From Oscillospiraceae bacterium (GTDB lineage: Bacteria; Bacillota; Clostridia; Oscillospirales; Ruminococcaceae), in assembly GCA_020024475.1 (NCBI GenBank), contig JAHHTS010000101.1, positions 1-7,936 of the forward strand: 7,936 nucleotides of DNA, given 5' to 3'. Every line of letters begins with the position of its first letter. Positions within the stretch are counted from its first letter, which is position 1. The translations under genes and the position numbers were made by a program. Shown piece after piece: positions 6,598 through 7,936 of the stretch. The notes under the pieces were generated by a model. It made no database searches and was not told where the DNA came from. It saw nothing but the letters and a program-made list of their open reading frames with translations.

Positions 6598-7719
6598 TTA
6601 TCTTTCCTCCACTAAATCATGTATCACTTTTTGACATCTTTTGGCCCAAGTGTTTTCTCTTAATTGTTTTTCTAATACAACACGCTTATTTATTATTTCT
6701 TCTGGATTCTTTAAAAGTCTGCTTAAGCATTCCTCCAAAGCTTTTTCATTGTATGACACATTCCATCCAAGATTCTTTTCTTCAATATAATCACCCGAAC
6801 AAGTCCCTTTTACACCAATCATAGGTTTTAAATGCCCCAAATATTCAAATGTTTTTATTGGCATTGCAACAGAAAAATATGTTCCTTCCCCTGCATACAC
6901 ACTACACACATCTGCCCACAAATAGTATTTTTCTAATTCGTTCCCTGAAGCATGAATAATCTTTATGTTCTCATTAATATATTCTCCATAAATATTCTCC
7001 ACACGTTTCCACTCTTCTTTTCTGCAACACACAATTGCCTTAACATGTTTCATTTTTGAAGTAACTCTAAGAAAAATTTTTAAGTCATAGATTCCATATA
7101 TTCCACCAACATAAAAAAGTCTTAATTCTTTTTGTATCTCTTCTATGCTTCTACAAGAAGATTTAAACTGTGACGTCTTACTTCCAGGCATTAGAACATC
7201 TGACTTTTCTATTAATTCTGGGTAATCACTTAAATATGTTTTTACTTGTTCTGTTGGGAGATAAAAAATATCAACATATTTTTTATAGTTATATAGATCA
7301 TATCTATACAAAGGATATGTTATCATTCTTTTTGATAAGGTAACTTCACGTTTATACGCTTCATACTTCCACTGAATATCACGATAAAACAGTCCAATTT
7401 TTATTTTATTTTTTTTGCAAAATTTCATAAATGAAAAATCTAAAAGTGGGTATTGAGGAAAATGATTTTTTTCCGTTAAAAGTGTTGGCATCGTACTACT
7501 TTCTGAGTACAAAAAATCATATTTAATTCCATTTTTTATATTTTCTTTTATTTGTTTTATTTGTTTTTTTCTTTCATTTCCATATCCCATCACACAATCG
7601 ACAATGTATCCATTTTCTTTAAATCCATTTATCATTTCGTATGGTCGTAGCTGTGATCCAGATTTTATAGATATATCTAGATGATTGGGGATGTGAAAAA
7701 TACATCTTCTTTTATCCAT
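6598..7719 (-). CDS. GT-B-fold glycosyltransferase (GT4-like), first gene of the operon
   Basis: Protein of 373 residues with no membrane segment and a two-domain GT-B appearance. The N-terminal part includes SGSQLRPYEMINGF (20-33), resembling the acceptor-side glycine loop of GT4 enzymes, and FYRDIQWKYE (111-120). The C-terminal part includes LFYVGGIYGIYDL (201-213), KIIHASGN (253-260) and AMPIKTFEYLGHLKPMIG (285-302). This P-x-K-x-F-E-Y block is the usual nucleotide-sugar site, with Glu292 as the second glutamate. The first glutamate of the E-x7-E pattern is replaced by Val284, so the enzyme is more divergent than its neighbour. Expected role is sugar transfer during repeat-unit synthesis; donor unknown. 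AAGGAG lies 6 nt before the ATG. It is the first minus-strand gene after the divergent promoter region, so it probably heads the transcription unit. Confidence 0.85.
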   Translation of the reverse strand: MDKRRCIFHIPNHLDISIKSGSQLRPYEMINGFKENGYIVDCVMGYGNERKKQIKQIKENIKNGIKYDFLYSESSTMPTLLTEKNHFPQYPLLDFSFMKFCKKNKIKIGLFYRDIQWKYEAYKREVTLSKRMITYPLYRYDLYNYKKYVDIFYLPTEQVKTYLSDYPELIEKSDVLMPGSKTSQFKSSCRSIEEIQKELRLFYVGGIYGIYDLKIFLRVTSKMKHVKAIVCCRKEEWKRVENIYGEYINENIKIIHASGNELEKYYLWADVCSVYAGEGTYFSVAMPIKTFEYLGHLKPMIGVKGTCSGDYIEEKNLGWNVSYNEKALEECLSRLLKNPEEIINKRVVLEKQLRENTWAKRCQKVIHDLVEER

Positions 7720-7770
7720 GGACTACTCCTTCATTAACTCTCCATCACAATGTAAAATTTATACCATTAG

Positions 7771-7799
7771 ATTATAGTAACATATTCTCTATTTAACTA
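7771..7799 (-). promoter_or_regulatory. Candidate promoter B for the operon (minus strand)
   Basis: A perfect -10 TATAAT (7776-7771) lies 17 nt downstream of a weak -35 TAGTTA (7799-7794). Predicted initiation is near 7764, giving a leader of about 45 nt. The strong -10 but poor -35 suggests a weak or activator-dependent promoter. TATAAT arises easily in AT-rich DNA. Confidence 0.4.
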
Positions 7800-7804
7800 C
7801 AACA

Positions 7805-7834
7805 AATATATTTTCTTTCCTCCTAGCGTGTAAA
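7805..7834 (-). promoter_or_regulatory. Candidate promoter A for the operon (minus strand)
   Basis: The -35 TTTACA (7834-7829, 5 of 6 consensus) and -10 TATATT (7810-7805, 5 of 6) are separated by 18 nt. Predicted initiation is near 7798, giving a leader of about 80 nt before the first glycosyltransferase. Both hexamers are good, which makes this the better balanced of the two minus-strand candidates. Its -35 is one arm of the dyad at 7829-7848. Confidence 0.45.
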
Positions 7835-7848
7835 TCTGATGTTTTACA
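7829..7848. repeat. Inverted repeat TGTAAA-N8-TTTACA, possible operator
   Basis: Two perfect 6-bp arms separated by 8 bp lie in the divergent promoter region, with one arm coinciding with the -35 of minus-strand promoter A. Dyads of this shape suit a dimeric regulator. The arms are short and A/T-rich, so chance is a real alternative. Further single TGTAAA copies occur at 7751 and 7878. Confidence 0.3.
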
Positions 7849-7888
7849 TAATTTTATGCAATCCACCATATCCTTTTTGTAAATACAG

Positions 7889-7897
7889 TGCTATAAT
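7889..7897 (+). promoter_or_regulatory. Extended -10 promoter for a divergent gene
   Basis: TGCTATAAT is a perfect TGnTATAAT extended -10 element. No good -35 lies 16-18 bp upstream, which extended -10 promoters tolerate. Predicted initiation is near 7903-7905. It reads away from the polysaccharide operon and is followed within 40 bp by a strong ribosome binding site, which supports a real plus-strand gene starting beyond the window. Confidence 0.6.
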
Positions 7898-7925
7898 AGG
7901 AACTACATCATTTATGTGTACATAC

Positions 7926-7933
7926 AAAGGAGG
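7926..7933 (+). promoter_or_regulatory. Ribosome binding site of the divergent gene beyond the right edge
   Basis: AAAGGAGG is a near-perfect anti-Shine-Dalgarno complement located 29-36 bp downstream of the extended -10. No start codon is visible before the window ends at 7936, so the gene should begin within about the next 2-8 bases. Its product is unknown. Confidence 0.65.
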
Positions 7934-7936
7934 ACT

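Overview
The window is part of a low-G+C Gram-positive (Firmicutes, probably clostridial or Lachnospiraceae-like) surface polysaccharide locus. This placement is an inference from the strongly A/T-biased codons, GGAG-type ribosome binding sites, one TTG start, very tight gene packing, and protein families typical of Firmicutes capsule/EPS clusters. The species cannot be named from the sequence.

All recognisable genes lie on the minus strand and read from right to left. In order of transcription they are: a GT-B-type glycosyltransferase (7719-6598), a GT4-family glycosyltransferase (6596-5487), a single-pass membrane protein with about eleven leucine-rich repeats (5506-4409), a Wzy-like polysaccharide polymerase (4405-3014), a Wzx-like flippase (3012-1744), an AlgI/DltB-type membrane O-acyltransferase (1620-121), and the first 36 codons of an AlgJ/DHHW-like protein cut by the left edge (110-1). 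The first five genes are joined by gaps of 1-3 bp or a 20-bp overlap, so they look translationally coupled. The only internal gap is 123 bp, before the acyltransferase.

The working model is as follows. The two glycosyltransferases help build a lipid-linked repeat unit on the cytoplasmic face. The flippase turns it outward and the polymerase joins units. The acyltransferase with its DHHW partner adds acyl (usually acetyl) groups outside the membrane. The initiating sugar-phosphate transferase and the chain-length kinase/phosphatase genes of a complete Wzy-dependent system are not in this window. The leucine-rich repeat protein has no standard place in that pathway and is the most unusual element.

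The right end (7720-7936) is a divergent regulatory region. It holds two candidate minus-strand promoters for the operon, a TGTAAA-N8-TTTACA dyad overlapping one of them, and a plus-strand extended -10 promoter followed by a strong ribosome binding site for a gene that starts just beyond the window.
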